Below are positions 34,999 through 43,427 of a stretch of DNA of 64,000 nucleotides, one piece after another (position 1 is the first letter of the stretch; each line of letters starts with the position of its first letter). The DNA comes from Phycisphaerae bacterium (GTDB taxonomy: Bacteria; Planctomycetota; Phycisphaerae; UBA1845; Fen-1342). A model generated the notes under the pieces. The model was not told where the DNA came from, searched no databases, and saw nothing but the letters and a program-made list of their open reading frames with translations. The position numbers and the translations under genes are program-made. The stretch is taken from assembly GCA_028279405.1 (NCBI GenBank), contig JANQNU010000010.1, positions 62,001 through 126,000 of the forward strand, in the 5' to 3' direction.

Positions 34999-36186
34999 CT
35001 AGCGGTCGCGCGGACCCGGTCCCCGGCCGTCCTGCGGACCGGCGCCCCGTTCGGCCCGACGTCGGGGACGCTCGCGCCGACCGTCGCGTTCGAGCAGACG
35101 CTCGAGTTCCGCTTTCTGGTCAGCGTTCAGGACCTCGAGAATCTTGGTCTTGGTGTCTTGCACAAGTGCCTGGTTGCCCTCGCGCCGGGACTTGCGATCT
35201 TCCCGGCCAAGACGCATGGCATCGCGCACGATGTCGTTGATGCTGTCGCGCTGCGTGCTTTCGAGATCGAGGCGACGGACGGCCTGCGCGAGTGTCTGCA
35301 AGGTCTGTCCGCGTCCGCGACGACCGCGCTCACGTCGACCGGCGCCGTCACGTCCTCGACGCATCTCGGTCGGATGCGGAGGTGCCAGGACGCGCTCCTC
35401 GATACCGGCCAACTGGGTTCGCTGTTCGTCGGTCAGGGTCGGTTCCAACTGATCGAAGAACGACTTCAGCGGCGCCATCGGATCTTCGGGACGCATCTCC
35501 TCGACCTGGGCGCGCAAGCTCTCGGCCGTCTCGGTATCGCCGGCGTTCTCGGCAGCCCGGATTTCGCCGAACATTCGGCGAGCTTCCATACGCAACTCGC
35601 GCTGAGCCGTCATTTCCTCGCGAAGCTGCGCCCGTGCCGCGTCGAAGGCCTCCTGCTGCGACTGATCGAAGCCAAGCTGCTGCGGAAGCTGCTCGACGGT
35701 CCGACTCGTCCGCCCGCCCAAGAGCCAACGGTCCTGCTGGCGGGTTTGGAATGCGTCCAGGCGTTCCAGTTGATCCTCGGCGAGCATCGGCTTGATCTCA
35801 TCGAAGAAGGGGGCAAAAACGGCACCCGGCCGACGTCGCATTCGCGGCTCGCGCGGTGTGGCTGCCACTCGCTCTTCCAATTCAGCAACCGTCGCCTCGT
35901 CGCCAGCCTCCTTGGCGTCCCGCAGCTCTCGACGGAGCTCTCGCATCTGCCGACGCTCGCGCATCTGGGCTTGGAGTCGGGTTTGATGCGTTTCGACCGC
36001 CGCCCAGTAGTCCTCTTCCTGGTCCGTGGTCAACTGCAGCTCGGACGCCAGGTCACGTGCGATCGCATGCAAGCGTGAACGTGGCATCCCGCGTCGTCGA
36101 GAACGCTCGCCGTCAGCCTGCTGCGCGAAGAGCGGGGCGGACAGCGCCATACACGTCATGATCACAATCGAGAGTCGCGGAAACAT
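34999..36186 (-). CDS. Secreted helical repeat protein, LTxxQ-like
   Basis: This 395-residue exported protein has a signal peptide (about 1-21, LFAQQA) and then a very Arg/Glu-rich, helical chain. Three loosely repeated blocks are visible, each with LTxxQ- or LxxxQ-like elements resembling Spy/CpxP-type periplasmic proteins (LQLTTDQEEDY, PTLTDEQRTQL, VLNADQKAELERL). The final 30 residues are Arg/Gly/Pro-rich. It may be a periplasmic chaperone or sensor. GAAGGAGA precedes the start by nine bases. The terminator at 34936-34964 follows, so it is monocistronic. Confidence 0.65.
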   Translation of the reverse strand: MFPRLSIVIMTCMALSAPLFAQQADGERSRRRGMPRSRLHAIARDLASELQLTTDQEEDYWAAVETHQTRLQAQMRERRQMRELRRELRDAKEAGDEATVAELEERVAATPREPRMRRRPGAVFAPFFDEIKPMLAEDQLERLDAFQTRQQDRWLLGGRTSRTVEQLPQQLGFDQSQQEAFDAARAQLREEMTAQRELRMEARRMFGEIRAAENAGDTETAESLRAQVEEMRPEDPMAPLKSFFDQLEPTLTDEQRTQLAGIEERVLAPPHPTEMRRGRDGAGRRERGRRGRGQTLQTLAQAVRRLDLESTQRDSINDIVRDAMRLGREDRKSRREGNQALVQDTKTKILEVLNADQKAELERLLERDGRRERPRRRAERGAGPQDGRGPGPRDR

Positions 36187-36402
36187 GAGTCAGTCTCCTT
36201 CAGTCAGTACTACTTCAGTATATCGCCTGTCGGCACCCACCGCCCGTCGGCCTCACAGCAAGCCAAACGTCAACCCCGACCGCGCGATTGCCGGTAAGCC
36301 CAATTCGCCGTAATCCAACCTACATTATCGGACAAATATACGGCGATGGTGATGTGGACTGGTCGGCGGCGCGAATCGGTCCGGTCGGATCCGCGGCGCC
36401 GA

Positions 36403-36431
36403 TTGACCGGCCACCCGATAATCTTTATAGT
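36403..36431 (+). promoter_or_regulatory. Promoter of infA
   Basis: TTGACC (36403-36408) and TATAGT (36426-36431) are separated by 17 bases. The predicted start near 36438 leaves about 95 bases of leader before the TTG start codon of infA. Confidence 0.6.
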
Positions 36432-36533
36432 GCTCGGGGGTGGTCCGTGCGTAGCTGTCCGGTCGGCGCGGCGGAGAGCGTTTATCGCGAGTTTGTTCCG
36501 AGCCGTGCAGCCGTGAATGTGAAAGGAGCGCCT

Positions 36534-36761
36534 TTGGCGTCGCAAGAAACGATTGAAATGGAAGCGATTGTGCTGAAGGCACTTCCCAATGCCACCTTCC
36601 TCGTAGAAGCCGATTTGGGGGAGTCCAAGCACGAAGTACTGGCGCATGTATCCGGCAAGATGCGGAAGCACTTCATCCGCATTCTCCCGGGAGATCGGGT
36701 CACGGTCGAACTCTCACCGTATGACCTGAAGCGCGGCCGAATCACGTATCGCCAGAAATAA
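36534..36761 (+). CDS. infA: Translation initiation factor IF-1, TTG start
   Basis: IF-1 occupies the A site of the small ribosomal subunit during initiation. The 75-residue chain ([18 protein letters not shown] onwards, with [19 protein letters not shown] and the end RGRITYRQK) is an OB fold in the normal order. The start is TTG at 36534 with AGGAG five bases upstream; a larger frame to 36288 is not supported because it crosses the promoter. It is convergent with the STAS gene and separated by seven bases. Confidence 0.93.
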   Translation: MASQETIEMEAIVLKALPNATFLVEADLGESKHEVLAHVSGKMRKHFIRILPGDRVTVELSPYDLKRGRITYRQK

Positions 36762-36768
36762 CAATCAC

Positions 36769-37143
36769 TTACGACTGACTGGGGGGCTCGACACCGAAAT
36801 GAGCGAGCGCGTCTTCGCGCCCCTCGAAAAGCTTGAACATCTCGTCGAGGTTGGTGATCTTGAACACGCGGGCCAGCTCGGGCCGCAGTTCGGCGAGGAC
36901 GACCTCCGCACCCGCCTTCTCTGCCTTTCGGCGAAGGGTCAGGAGCACGCCGAGGGCCTGGGACGACAGAAACCGCACCATCTGGAAGTTGAGCAGGATC
37001 TTCTTCCGCTCGTCGGCTTCGACCAGATCGTAGAGTTCCTTCCCAATCCGCTGAATGGTCATCACGTCCAGGATGGAATTGTCGCGGAAACTGACGATCG
37101 TAACCTCGCCGTTTTCCTCGATTGTGAGCGACGTCGCCGACAT
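36769..37143 (-). CDS. STAS-domain anti-sigma-factor antagonist
   Basis: This 124-residue protein is a single STAS domain: LTIEENGEVTIVSFRD, LVEADERKKILLNF and the phosphorylation-site region VRFLSSQALGVLL with the two serines usual in SpoIIAA/RsbV-like antagonists, one possibly phosphorylated by a partner kinase. Such proteins bind anti-sigma kinases to release a sigma factor. Start chosen at 37143 with a GGGAG about eight bases upstream; a longer frame reaches 37197. No partner HPK gene is near. Confidence 0.85.
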   Translation of the reverse strand: MSATSLTIEENGEVTIVSFRDNSILDVMTIQRIGKELYDLVEADERKKILLNFQMVRFLSSQALGVLLTLRRKAEKAGAEVVLAELRPELARVFKITNLDEMFKLFEGREDALAHFGVEPPSQS

Positions 37144-37247
37144 ACCGATAACTCCCAAACCGCCCCCGGTCTGCCCTTCAGTATAGTGATCGGCCAATCG
37201 GCCGTCGAAGCCTCGGATCCGGGAATTTGCGTTTTTTGGAGAATCTG

Positions 37248-37277
37248 TTGACTCGCTGACGGGCCCCGGGGTACAGT
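37248..37277 (+). promoter_or_regulatory. Promoter of the PEP-CTERM protein gene
   Basis: TTGACT (37248-37253) and TACAGT (37272-37277) are spaced by 18 bases. Transcription from near 37284 gives a leader of about 100 bases that contains a hairpin (37344-37361). Confidence 0.55.
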
Positions 37278-37343
37278 ACCGGAGAAGTCACGGGCGTATG
37301 CGCCCACATCGTGAGGTTATTGGCGAAAGAAGCATTTCGGAGG

Positions 37344-37361
37344 CGCAGTCGAGAGACTGCG
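37344..37361 (+). promoter_or_regulatory. Leader hairpin with GAGA loop before the PEP-CTERM gene
   Basis: CGCAGTC pairs perfectly with GACTGCG around the GNRA-type tetraloop GAGA, 26 bases before the start codon at 37387. It may stabilise the mRNA or form part of a larger structure. Confidence 0.45.
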
Positions 37362-37386
37362 GCAGAAAGGAGCAGCGGAGGCTATT

Positions 37387-37911
37387 ATGCAGAAACTGAT
37401 TGCCACCGTTGGTGTCCTTGCACTTTCAACCGCTGCGTTCGCGCAGTTCCCGCTGTCTGAGACCGAGCCGAATGATACGGTCGGCAGCGCGAACTTCATC
37501 AGCTCGGCGTTCTACCCGTTTGGGGCCGTGGCTGTTGAAGGTACGTTGGATGTCGAGGATGTCGACTACTACTCATTTGACCTGACTGAGGGTCAACTGG
37601 TGACGGCAGCCGTCTACGACTTCACCCCAGATCTGGGTATCGACAACGATAGCCTGCTGGGCGTGTTCGGTCCGGGCGGTGCGTTCTTCGACGAAGACGA
37701 TGATGATGGTCCGGGGCGTCTGTCCTCGATCCACTTCTTCGTTCCGTCGAGCGGTCGCTGGACGTTCGCCGTCACCGGCTTCGGTGACGACGACTACAAC
37801 GGCACGGGCCACGACGACAATTTCGACTATCGTTTTGTCGTTTCGGTTCCGGAGCCGGCCTCGCTCGGCCTTCTCCTGGCCGGCATGGTCTTTGCGATCC
37901 GTCGTCGCTAA
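37387..37911 (+). CDS. PEP-CTERM sorted secreted protein
   Basis: This 174-residue protein has a signal peptide (1-19, ending AFAQ), then a beta-rich region resembling the bacterial pre-peptidase C-terminal (PPC) type (EPNDTVGSANFI, DVDYYSFDLTEGQLVTAAV) and rich in Asp, and finally VPEPASLGLLLAGMVFAIRRR: the PEP motif, a hydrophobic stretch and a basic tail. It is thus a candidate substrate of the exosortase encoded at 19918-20916. The start has AAGGAG upstream. A strong terminator lies 34 bases after the stop. The domain's ligand is unknown. Confidence 0.9.
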   Translation: MQKLIATVGVLALSTAAFAQFPLSETEPNDTVGSANFISSAFYPFGAVAVEGTLDVEDVDYYSFDLTEGQLVTAAVYDFTPDLGIDNDSLLGVFGPGGAFFDEDDDDGPGRLSSIHFFVPSSGRWTFAVTGFGDDDYNGTGHDDNFDYRFVVSVPEPASLGLLLAGMVFAIRRR

Positions 37912-37944
37912 TCGACAGACCTGATCGGGTCAACACGATCAACG

Positions 37945-37980
37945 AGAGCCGTGAACCTTTGGGTTCGCGGCTCTTTTTGT
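37945..37980 (+). terminator. Terminator of the PEP-CTERM gene
   Basis: AGAGCCGTGAACC and GGTTCGCGGCTCT form a 13-bp stem with one wobble and a four-base loop, followed by five T's. A textbook intrinsic terminator 34 bases past the stop. Confidence 0.85.
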
Positions 37981-38044
37981 TTGCGCGGACCTTCGATACG
38001 ATCGGGGACCGAAACGGCAACAGGCGACATAGGGCGAGGGCAAT

Positions 38045-38533
38045 TTGATCGTGACGAAGATCCGCACGGGTATCGGCTATGATCTGCACCGTCTGGTGCC
38101 CGATCGCACGTTGCTGCTTGGCGGAGTCCGGATTGACTACCCGCTTGGCCTGCTGGGCCACAGCGACGGAGACGTCGTGCTCCACGCGGTCGGCGACGCG
38201 CTCCTGGGAGCAGCGGCGCTCGGTGACATCGGCGAGCACTTCCCGGACACGGACCCGCGCTTCAAGGACGCCGACAGTAAGGAGCTGCTTGCAAGCGTCT
38301 GTGCCCAGGTACGGACCGCGGGCTGGAACCTGGTCAACGCCGACGTCATCATTCATGCCGAACGTCCCCGTTTGACCACCTACAAAGATGCGATTCGCGA
38401 ATCGTTGCACACGATCCTGCAGGTTCCCGTCGACGCGATCAATGTCAAAGCAACGACCAATGAAGGGCTTGGCCCGATCGGGCGCAATGAAGCGATTGCC
38501 TGCTGGGCATCGGTGCTGCTGACGTCCGAATAG
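38045..38533 (+). CDS. ispF: 2-C-methyl-D-erythritol 2,4-cyclodiphosphate synthase
   Basis: IspF cyclises CDP-methylerythritol phosphate in the non-mevalonate isoprenoid pathway. The 162 residues carry the zinc site DLH near 13-15, the HSDGDVVLHAVGDALLG segment, GDIGEHFPDTDP, and the end KATTNEGLGPIGRNEA, in the proper order. The TTG at 38045 is used as start with a purine-rich GCGAGGG upstream; a GTG at 38051 is equally possible. The gene is monocistronic between the terminator at 37945-37980 and the sigma-factor gene. Confidence 0.95.
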   Translation: MIVTKIRTGIGYDLHRLVPDRTLLLGGVRIDYPLGLLGHSDGDVVLHAVGDALLGAAALGDIGEHFPDTDPRFKDADSKELLASVCAQVRTAGWNLVNADVIIHAERPRLTTYKDAIRESLHTILQVPVDAINVKATTNEGLGPIGRNEAIACWASVLLTSE

Positions 38534-38664
38534 ACGGAAGCGTTCCGGGTTCGCGATCTCACGCCTTTCGACACGAATTCCGTGGGGGATCCGCACGTTG
38601 CGCGTTATCTACGGTGATGGGCCGGCAGCGGCCCGATCACTCGTGTGACGTGATTGGAGGACAC

Positions 38665-39234
38665 GTGTCCGGAACGGCAGCGCCAGTGCCCAGAACCGCC
38701 GCTCAGTTGCCGGAGAACCCGGTCGAGTCGGCCTTCGGACGCTTTGGCGACGCGCTGTATCGCTACGTGTTCGTCCGCACGGGGGGCAACGCCGATTTGT
38801 CGGCGGATGTCATGCAGCAGGTCTGGGTGCAGGCTTGCGGCGCCGACCTCGGCCGGATTGTCGAGGATGATCGTGAGCGCTGGCTCCGCCGGGTGGCCAA
38901 GAACGTGCTCATCACGCACTGGCGAACGGCCCGGCGACGACCGCAGTCCGTTCCGCTCGTGGACGTCGAGCTGGCTGCGGCGCTCTCGAACCGACTCGCG
39001 ACGGAAGAGATTCCCCCGACCCTGCTTACACGTAAGGAAGTCCGCGATCAGCTGCTGCTCGCGATCACGCAGCTATCGACGGACGACCAACAGGTAATCG
39101 TCGGGCATTACTTCTCAGGACATTCACACGCCCTGCTGGCCGACGAACTCGGCTTGTCGGTGCGTGCGGTGGAAGGACGGCTCTATCGGGCCCGAGCGTC
39201 CTTGCGCGCTGCGTTGCTCCACCTCGACGGGTGA
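38665..39234 (+). CDS. ECF sigma factor
   Basis: This 189-residue sigma-70 family protein has region 2 (about 25-85, ESAFGRFGDALYRYVFVRTGG and WLRRVAKNVLITHWRTARRR) and region 4 (about 120-185, LSTDDQQVIVGHYFSGHSHALLADELGLSVRAVEGRLYRAR), an HTH that would bind the -35 box. GTG at 38665 has GGAGG four bases upstream; an earlier ATG at 38617 lacks one. It would direct a specialised regulon, probably released from the membrane partner encoded next. Confidence 0.85.
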   Translation: MSGTAAPVPRTAAQLPENPVESAFGRFGDALYRYVFVRTGGNADLSADVMQQVWVQACGADLGRIVEDDRERWLRRVAKNVLITHWRTARRRPQSVPLVDVELAAALSNRLATEEIPPTLLTRKEVRDQLLLAITQLSTDDQQVIVGHYFSGHSHALLADELGLSVRAVEGRLYRARASLRAALLHLDG

Positions 39235-39305
39235 GCGGCGCCTTGTGGTCGGTCACGTGACCGATCCAGTTTCGTTCCTTGTGGGAAACCTTCGGCAGGT
39301 GTGCC

Positions 39306-40556
39306 ATGAATCGGCATTTACAAGACGACGATCAGACGTTCGACCAGAATCTGCGCCTCATCGGACGGCATCTGCAATTGCCGCCGCTGCCAAGCGATGC
39401 GCAGCGCTCGGCGTGGTATCGTGAGCCGGCCGAAGCGCGACCACAGCCAACCAAGGGAGTTACCATGCGTTCGCGCTTCTGGAAAATCGGGCCCGTCATC
39501 GCCGCCGCCGCGATCATCAGCCTGGCGTTTCTGCTGCCGGCCGGCCAGCCGCGGGTCGAGGCCGCGACCATCTTCAAGAGCCTGCGGCAGACGGAATGGC
39601 ACGGGCTTCGAATGATCCTCGACAATCTCGTGGTCGAGGGCATTGCCATCGACGGCCAGATTCACGCCCGTTTCGGCGAACCGATTACGCTCGCAAGCCT
39701 GGCTGACGGAGGCTCGGCGAGCGCCGTCGAGGCTGCCACCATGGACGTGAGCATCGCGGCGGACGACACCGCTGAGCCGGAAATCGCCGGTCTCGATATC
39801 GAGGTCGACAGCGGCCTGACTGTGGACGGAGCGTGGATGTTCGTCCGCATCGGAGCGATGCCGTCGAAACTCCTCGCAGCCCATCCCGAGTTGGGCCTCG
39901 TTCAAATGATGTTCGGCAAGGGCGTGCTGATCGACCTCGGCGATATGGTCAATCTCGGGTCCATGTTGCAGGTCGGCGGCGACGGCCCGGGCGGTCCTGC
40001 AAACGCACAGTCTTCCGGCGTCACGACCGAACTCGTCGCGAAAATCGCGACGGAACGCAATGACCGTGCGTCGTCGCCGGACGACAGTTCGAACACCGGT
40101 AGCATGAGTGTCCGGATCGATCCGGTAACCATCAATCTTGGTACCGACGAGGACGGCCAATCCGACGAGCTACAACAAGTGCTGGAGTCGGTTCTCGCGG
40201 GCAACGCTTCACATGAGCAGCTCGAGCGACTCGTTACCGAACTCGAGCGTGAGGCCGGCGACGTGCGGATCGAAACACTGGAGCCAGGACTGCACGTGCT
40301 CTACGCAAGCGGCTTCGACGCCGACGATGAAGTGATTCGACCGGACTCGCAGGTGGAGATCAGCTATCGCGAGGGCACCGGGGTCGAACGTATCGACGTC
40401 ACGTCGATCGGCTCGGCGGCCGGCCGAATCACCATCGAGTTTACGGACGATCTCGTGGACGCGATGGCGGGACGCGAGAAATGGCAGGAGGCCGGCGTCC
40501 CGGTGATGGACGTCCCGGGTCTGATGAAAATGGGAGCTGGACTCGCCAAGCCCTGA
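39306..40556 (+). CDS. Membrane protein, possible anti-sigma partner
   Basis: This 416-residue protein is encoded 71 bases after the ECF sigma gene. A short cytoplasmic N-terminus (1-60) precedes one membrane helix (61-79, GPVIAAAAIISLAFLLPAG), so the large remaining part is likely periplasmic. No ZAS-type His-Cys motif is visible, so its link to the sigma factor rests on position. The periplasmic part is Asp/Glu/Ser-rich with alpha/beta alternation; it could be a sensor. Downstream a strong terminator ends the pair. Confidence 0.55.
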   Translation: MNRHLQDDDQTFDQNLRLIGRHLQLPPLPSDAQRSAWYREPAEARPQPTKGVTMRSRFWKIGPVIAAAAIISLAFLLPAGQPRVEAATIFKSLRQTEWHGLRMILDNLVVEGIAIDGQIHARFGEPITLASLADGGSASAVEAATMDVSIAADDTAEPEIAGLDIEVDSGLTVDGAWMFVRIGAMPSKLLAAHPELGLVQMMFGKGVLIDLGDMVNLGSMLQVGGDGPGGPANAQSSGVTTELVAKIATERNDRASSPDDSSNTGSMSVRIDPVTINLGTDEDGQSDELQQVLESVLAGNASHEQLERLVTELEREAGDVRIETLEPGLHVLYASGFDADDEVIRPDSQVEISYREGTGVERIDVTSIGSAAGRITIEFTDDLVDAMAGREKWQEAGVPVMDVPGLMKMGAGLAKP

Positions 40557-40608
40557 GCGATTTATCGAGGCAACATCCGATAATCGGCGCAGCTGATTTT
40601 CGCGTTCG

Positions 40609-40642
40609 AACGCCGACGAGGCAATCGTCGGCGTTTTTTTTC
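40609..40642 (+). terminator. Terminator after the ECF/membrane pair
   Basis: AACGCCGACGA and TCGTCGGCGTT pair over 11 bp around a five-base loop and are followed by eight T's, about 50 bases past the stop at 40556. Confidence 0.85.
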
Positions 40643-40673
40643 GGTCGCGGACACTTCAAAAGATTGGGTTCGG

Positions 40674-40703
40674 TTGAGACTAACAGAGCCCGCGGAGTAT
40701 ACT
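40674..40703 (+). promoter_or_regulatory. Promoter of the sugar-dehydrogenase-like gene
   Basis: TTGAGA (40674-40679) and TATACT (40698-40703) are separated by 18 bases; this is the promoter of the long leader starting near 40710. Confidence 0.6.
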
Positions 40704-40709
40704 CCCTGA

Positions 40710-40855
40710 GGCGATGTCGGGATGGAGCGGAGGGAGAGAGTCCGACCTCCTTTCAGGGCATTGAAGCAGTTAATTGAGCCGGAAACCGCTTGGCGATGGG
40801 TGCCGGAGGTCCATCGTGATTCCGGCGTATGTTTTCCACAGAGGAGAGTGTATCG
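40710..40855 (+). promoter_or_regulatory. Long structured 5' leader, possible regulatory RNA
   Basis: About 146 bases lie between the predicted transcription start and the ATG. CCCTGA near 40704 pairs with TCAGGG around 40755. Further on, CGATGG pairs with CCATCG, but GCCGGA just inside it pairs alternatively with TCCGGC, so the two hairpins exclude one another. They sit just before the Shine-Dalgarno GAGGAG at 40841-40846. This arrangement resembles riboswitch-like or attenuator leaders, but no known class was recognised. Confidence 0.4.
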
Positions 40856-42256
40856 ATGAAACGCCATCATTGGATGCTGTGTAGCTGTCTTGCATTTGCA
40901 ACCGGGACTGCACTGGCAGACACGGATCTGACCACGGTCCGTGTAGCCTCGGGCCTCGCGCGCCCCGTGTACGTCACGGCGCCCCCCGGGGACACCGATC
41001 GACTGTTCGTTGTCGAGCAGCGCAGCGGCTCGACGGGCCGAATCCGAATCCTCGACCTGACGAACGACCCCCCGACCCCGTTGTTCACCCCGTTCCTCAA
41101 CGTCACCGTGTCGACCGGTAGCGAGCAGGGCCTGCTCGGTCTGGCGTTCCACCCGGACTACGCCAACAACCGCACGTTCTTCATCAACTATACCAACTCC
41201 GGCGGCACGACCGTTGTCGAGAAGATTCAGGCGTCGGCCGCGAACCCGGACGTCGCTGATGTTTCGACGCGCGACGTCATCCTCCAGGTGGGCCAGTTCG
41301 CTCCCAACCACAACGGCGGTTGGATTGGGTTCGGTCCGGACGGCTACCTCTACGTCCCCATGGGCGACGGTGGTGGCGGCGGCGACCCGGGCAATCACGG
41401 TCAGCGCAACACGACCCTGCTCGGTACCATGCTGCGACTCGACGTCGACAACGATGACTTCCCCGGCGACCCCAATCGCGACTACGCGATCCCGGCCGAC
41501 AACCCACTCGTCGGCGTGGCCGGACTGGATGAGGTTTGGGCCTGGGGCCTGCGGAATCCGTGGCGTCCGTCGTTCGACCGCGCAACCGGCGACCTCTACA
41601 TCGCCGACGTCGGCCAGGGTGCCGTCGAGGAAATCAGCTTCCAGCCCGCCGCCAGCACCGGCGGTGAGAACTACGGCTGGCATTGCTACGAAGGAAACTC
41701 TCCCTTCGACCTCAGCGGTTGCGGACCGGCATCCACCTTCACGTTCCCAATCCAGACCTACCCGCGGAGCGGCGGCAACTGCTCGATCACCGGCGGATTC
41801 GTCTACCGCGGCTGCGACATCCCCGACCTGCAGGGCACCTACTTCTACGCGGACTTCTGCAGCAACCGAATCTGGTCGCTCCGCTACGACCCGATCGACG
41901 GTGTCTCGGAATTCCAGCTGCGCAGCAGCGAACTCGCGCCTGGTGGCGGCCTGTTCATCAGCAGCATCTCCTCCTTCGGTGAAGATGCCGCGGGCGAAAT
42001 GTACATCTGCGACATCGGCGGCGAGGTCTTCAAGATCGTCGCCGACGGCGTGTTGGACGGCGACCTCAACTGCGATGGGAACATCAGCGTTGGGGACATC
42101 AACCCGTTCGTGCTCGCCATCACGGATGCGGCCGCCTATGAGGCCGCTTTCCCGGATTGCGATATCGACGCCGCAGACATCAACGGCGACAACATGACCT
42201 CGGTCGGCGACATCAATGGCTTCGTCGCCTTGGTCACCGGCGGCCCCTGCCCGTAG
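40856..42256 (+). CDS. Secreted PQQ-type sugar dehydrogenase with dockerin-like end
   Basis: This 466-residue exported protein has a signal peptide (1-22) and a GSDH-type beta-propeller (about 25-400) with EQGLLGLAFHPDY, FGPDGYLYVPMGDGG, LRNPWRPSFDRATGDLYIADVGQ and GENYGWHCYEG, the signature of soluble aldose sugar dehydrogenases and related PQQ-binding propellers. The final 55 residues are two EF-hand-like loops (GDLNCDGNISVGDIN and ADINGDNMTSVGDIN). It likely oxidises a sugar outside the cell; whether PQQ is bound cannot be judged. GAGGAG lies nine bases before the ATG. Confidence 0.85.
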   Translation: MKRHHWMLCSCLAFATGTALADTDLTTVRVASGLARPVYVTAPPGDTDRLFVVEQRSGSTGRIRILDLTNDPPTPLFTPFLNVTVSTGSEQGLLGLAFHPDYANNRTFFINYTNSGGTTVVEKIQASAANPDVADVSTRDVILQVGQFAPNHNGGWIGFGPDGYLYVPMGDGGGGGDPGNHGQRNTTLLGTMLRLDVDNDDFPGDPNRDYAIPADNPLVGVAGLDEVWAWGLRNPWRPSFDRATGDLYIADVGQGAVEEISFQPAASTGGENYGWHCYEGNSPFDLSGCGPASTFTFPIQTYPRSGGNCSITGGFVYRGCDIPDLQGTYFYADFCSNRIWSLRYDPIDGVSEFQLRSSELAPGGGLFISSISSFGEDAAGEMYICDIGGEVFKIVADGVLDGDLNCDGNISVGDINPFVLAITDAAAYEAAFPDCDIDAADINGDNMTSVGDINGFVALVTGGPCP

Positions 42257-42300
42257 CTGATCGTTAGTGGTGCCGCGAGGCGCCGCCTGCGAGAATCATG

Positions 42301-42333
42301 GAGCCCGCGATCGGCTAGTCCGAACGCGGGCTT
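42301..42333 (+). terminator. Possible terminator between convergent genes
   Basis: AGCCCGCG and CGCGGGCT form an 8-bp stem with a long loop 45 bases past the stop of the dehydrogenase gene. The T-tract is only TTCT, so the call is weak. Confidence 0.4.
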
Positions 42334-42470
42334 CTCGCATTCTGAAGCCAACAAACCAGCTCAACTCGCGCGCCAATTGACGCGACGTCAGCCCATTCCG
42401 GGAAAAACCACGTTGGAATGAACGTCGCCTGAAATGCAACGGGCACGTAGTCGCAACAACCCGCGGCGTG

Positions 42471-43427
42471 CTAGGACGCCAACGCGCCGTCGAACCCGCG
42501 GATCAGTGAATCCTGACGCCGATGATAGCCGACGCACGCCAGCGGCCCGATCGCACGCGCCAGACGACGAGCGGCCGTGTAGTACAGACGCCGACCCCAC
42601 GTTTCGGCTTCAGACACCCGTCGATCCACCTCTTGTTGGATGATCATCCACACGTCCTCGTGCAGCTTCTGGGGGGTGCCCCACTCCCCAACCATTGCCG
42701 TCTGGCCGCTACGGATGCTCGCTAGTACCTCCGCCCGGCTGGTCCCCACGGTACGTGTGTAGGTGGACCCAACCCGGTTGGTGTGCGAGTCGCTACCCGC
42801 CACCAGCACCTTGTCATGATCCCGGGTGGCATACCACGTAAAGGCGTTATGCGCGTAACTCCGGGTCCCATTGATGCCCTCGAACACCGGAAACAACCCG
42901 AGCATCGCCTCGATCTGCCACCCCTTCAGCACGCGATGCTGCATGGTCCAGGTCATATGGTTGAGAACGAAGAGCTTATCGATCGAACGCAGATAGTCGA
43001 CGATCTCATAGATGTTGCCGCGCAGCCGCTGCAATTCGCGATGCTGGTCTTCGTCATGATCGAAAACGTTGACGTGAATGATGGTGCCGTCCTGCGGAAA
43101 CTGAACCGACACTTCCTCGCCAATGATGAAGTCCGGCAAATCGCCCCGCTCATCCAACAATGCCTTACAACCGTCAATCGTGTCGTGATCCGTGATGGTG
43201 ACGTAGTCCATCCCTCGTGATTTGGCGAGGTCATAGACTGCCCCCGGCGTCAACAGCGGATGGAACAACACCCCCGGGAGAAAACTCAGCGTCTCATCCG
43301 AAAACGAGCTGTGGCAATGGAGATCGACGCGAACGCCGTCGCGCTCCGGAATCCGCTCCGCATGTGCGGCACGATATCCCTCGGCTGACCGACGAATCCA
43401 CTGGATTGCTTCCGATTTCCGCCTCAT
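42471..43427 (-). CDS. PHP-domain metal-dependent phosphoesterase
   Basis: This 318-residue protein (from ATG 43427; the frame reaches 43484) contains the PHP metal-site motifs in order: DLHCHSSFSDE, TDHDTIDG, EEVSV, LNHMTW and GSDSHTN. PHP proteins hydrolyse phosphoesters or nucleotides with three metal ions. The C-terminal 80 residues are basic and unlike the core. A role in nucleotide or oligonucleotide breakdown is inferred by family only. It follows the znuB-like gene after 148 bases on the same strand. Confidence 0.75.
   Translation of the reverse strand: MRRKSEAIQWIRRSAEGYRAAHAERIPERDGVRVDLHCHSSFSDETLSFLPGVLFHPLLTPGAVYDLAKSRGMDYVTITDHDTIDGCKALLDERGDLPDFIIGEEVSVQFPQDGTIIHVNVFDHDEDQHRELQRLRGNIYEIVDYLRSIDKLFVLNHMTWTMQHRVLKGWQIEAMLGLFPVFEGINGTRSYAHNAFTWYATRDHDKVLVAGSDSHTNRVGSTYTRTVGTSRAEVLASIRSGQTAMVGEWGTPQKLHEDVWMIIQQEVDRRVSEAETWGRRLYYTAARRLARAIGPLACVGYHRRQDSLIRGFDGALAS

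Noticed and set aside
34993-36078. A 361-codon plus-strand frame
   Set aside because: It is antisense to the helical repeat protein; Leu/Arg/His-rich, without motifs.
40710-40855. A cyclic-di-GMP, cobalamin or other known riboswitch in the leader
   Set aside because: None of the class-defining conserved sequences was found; only the mutually exclusive hairpins remain.
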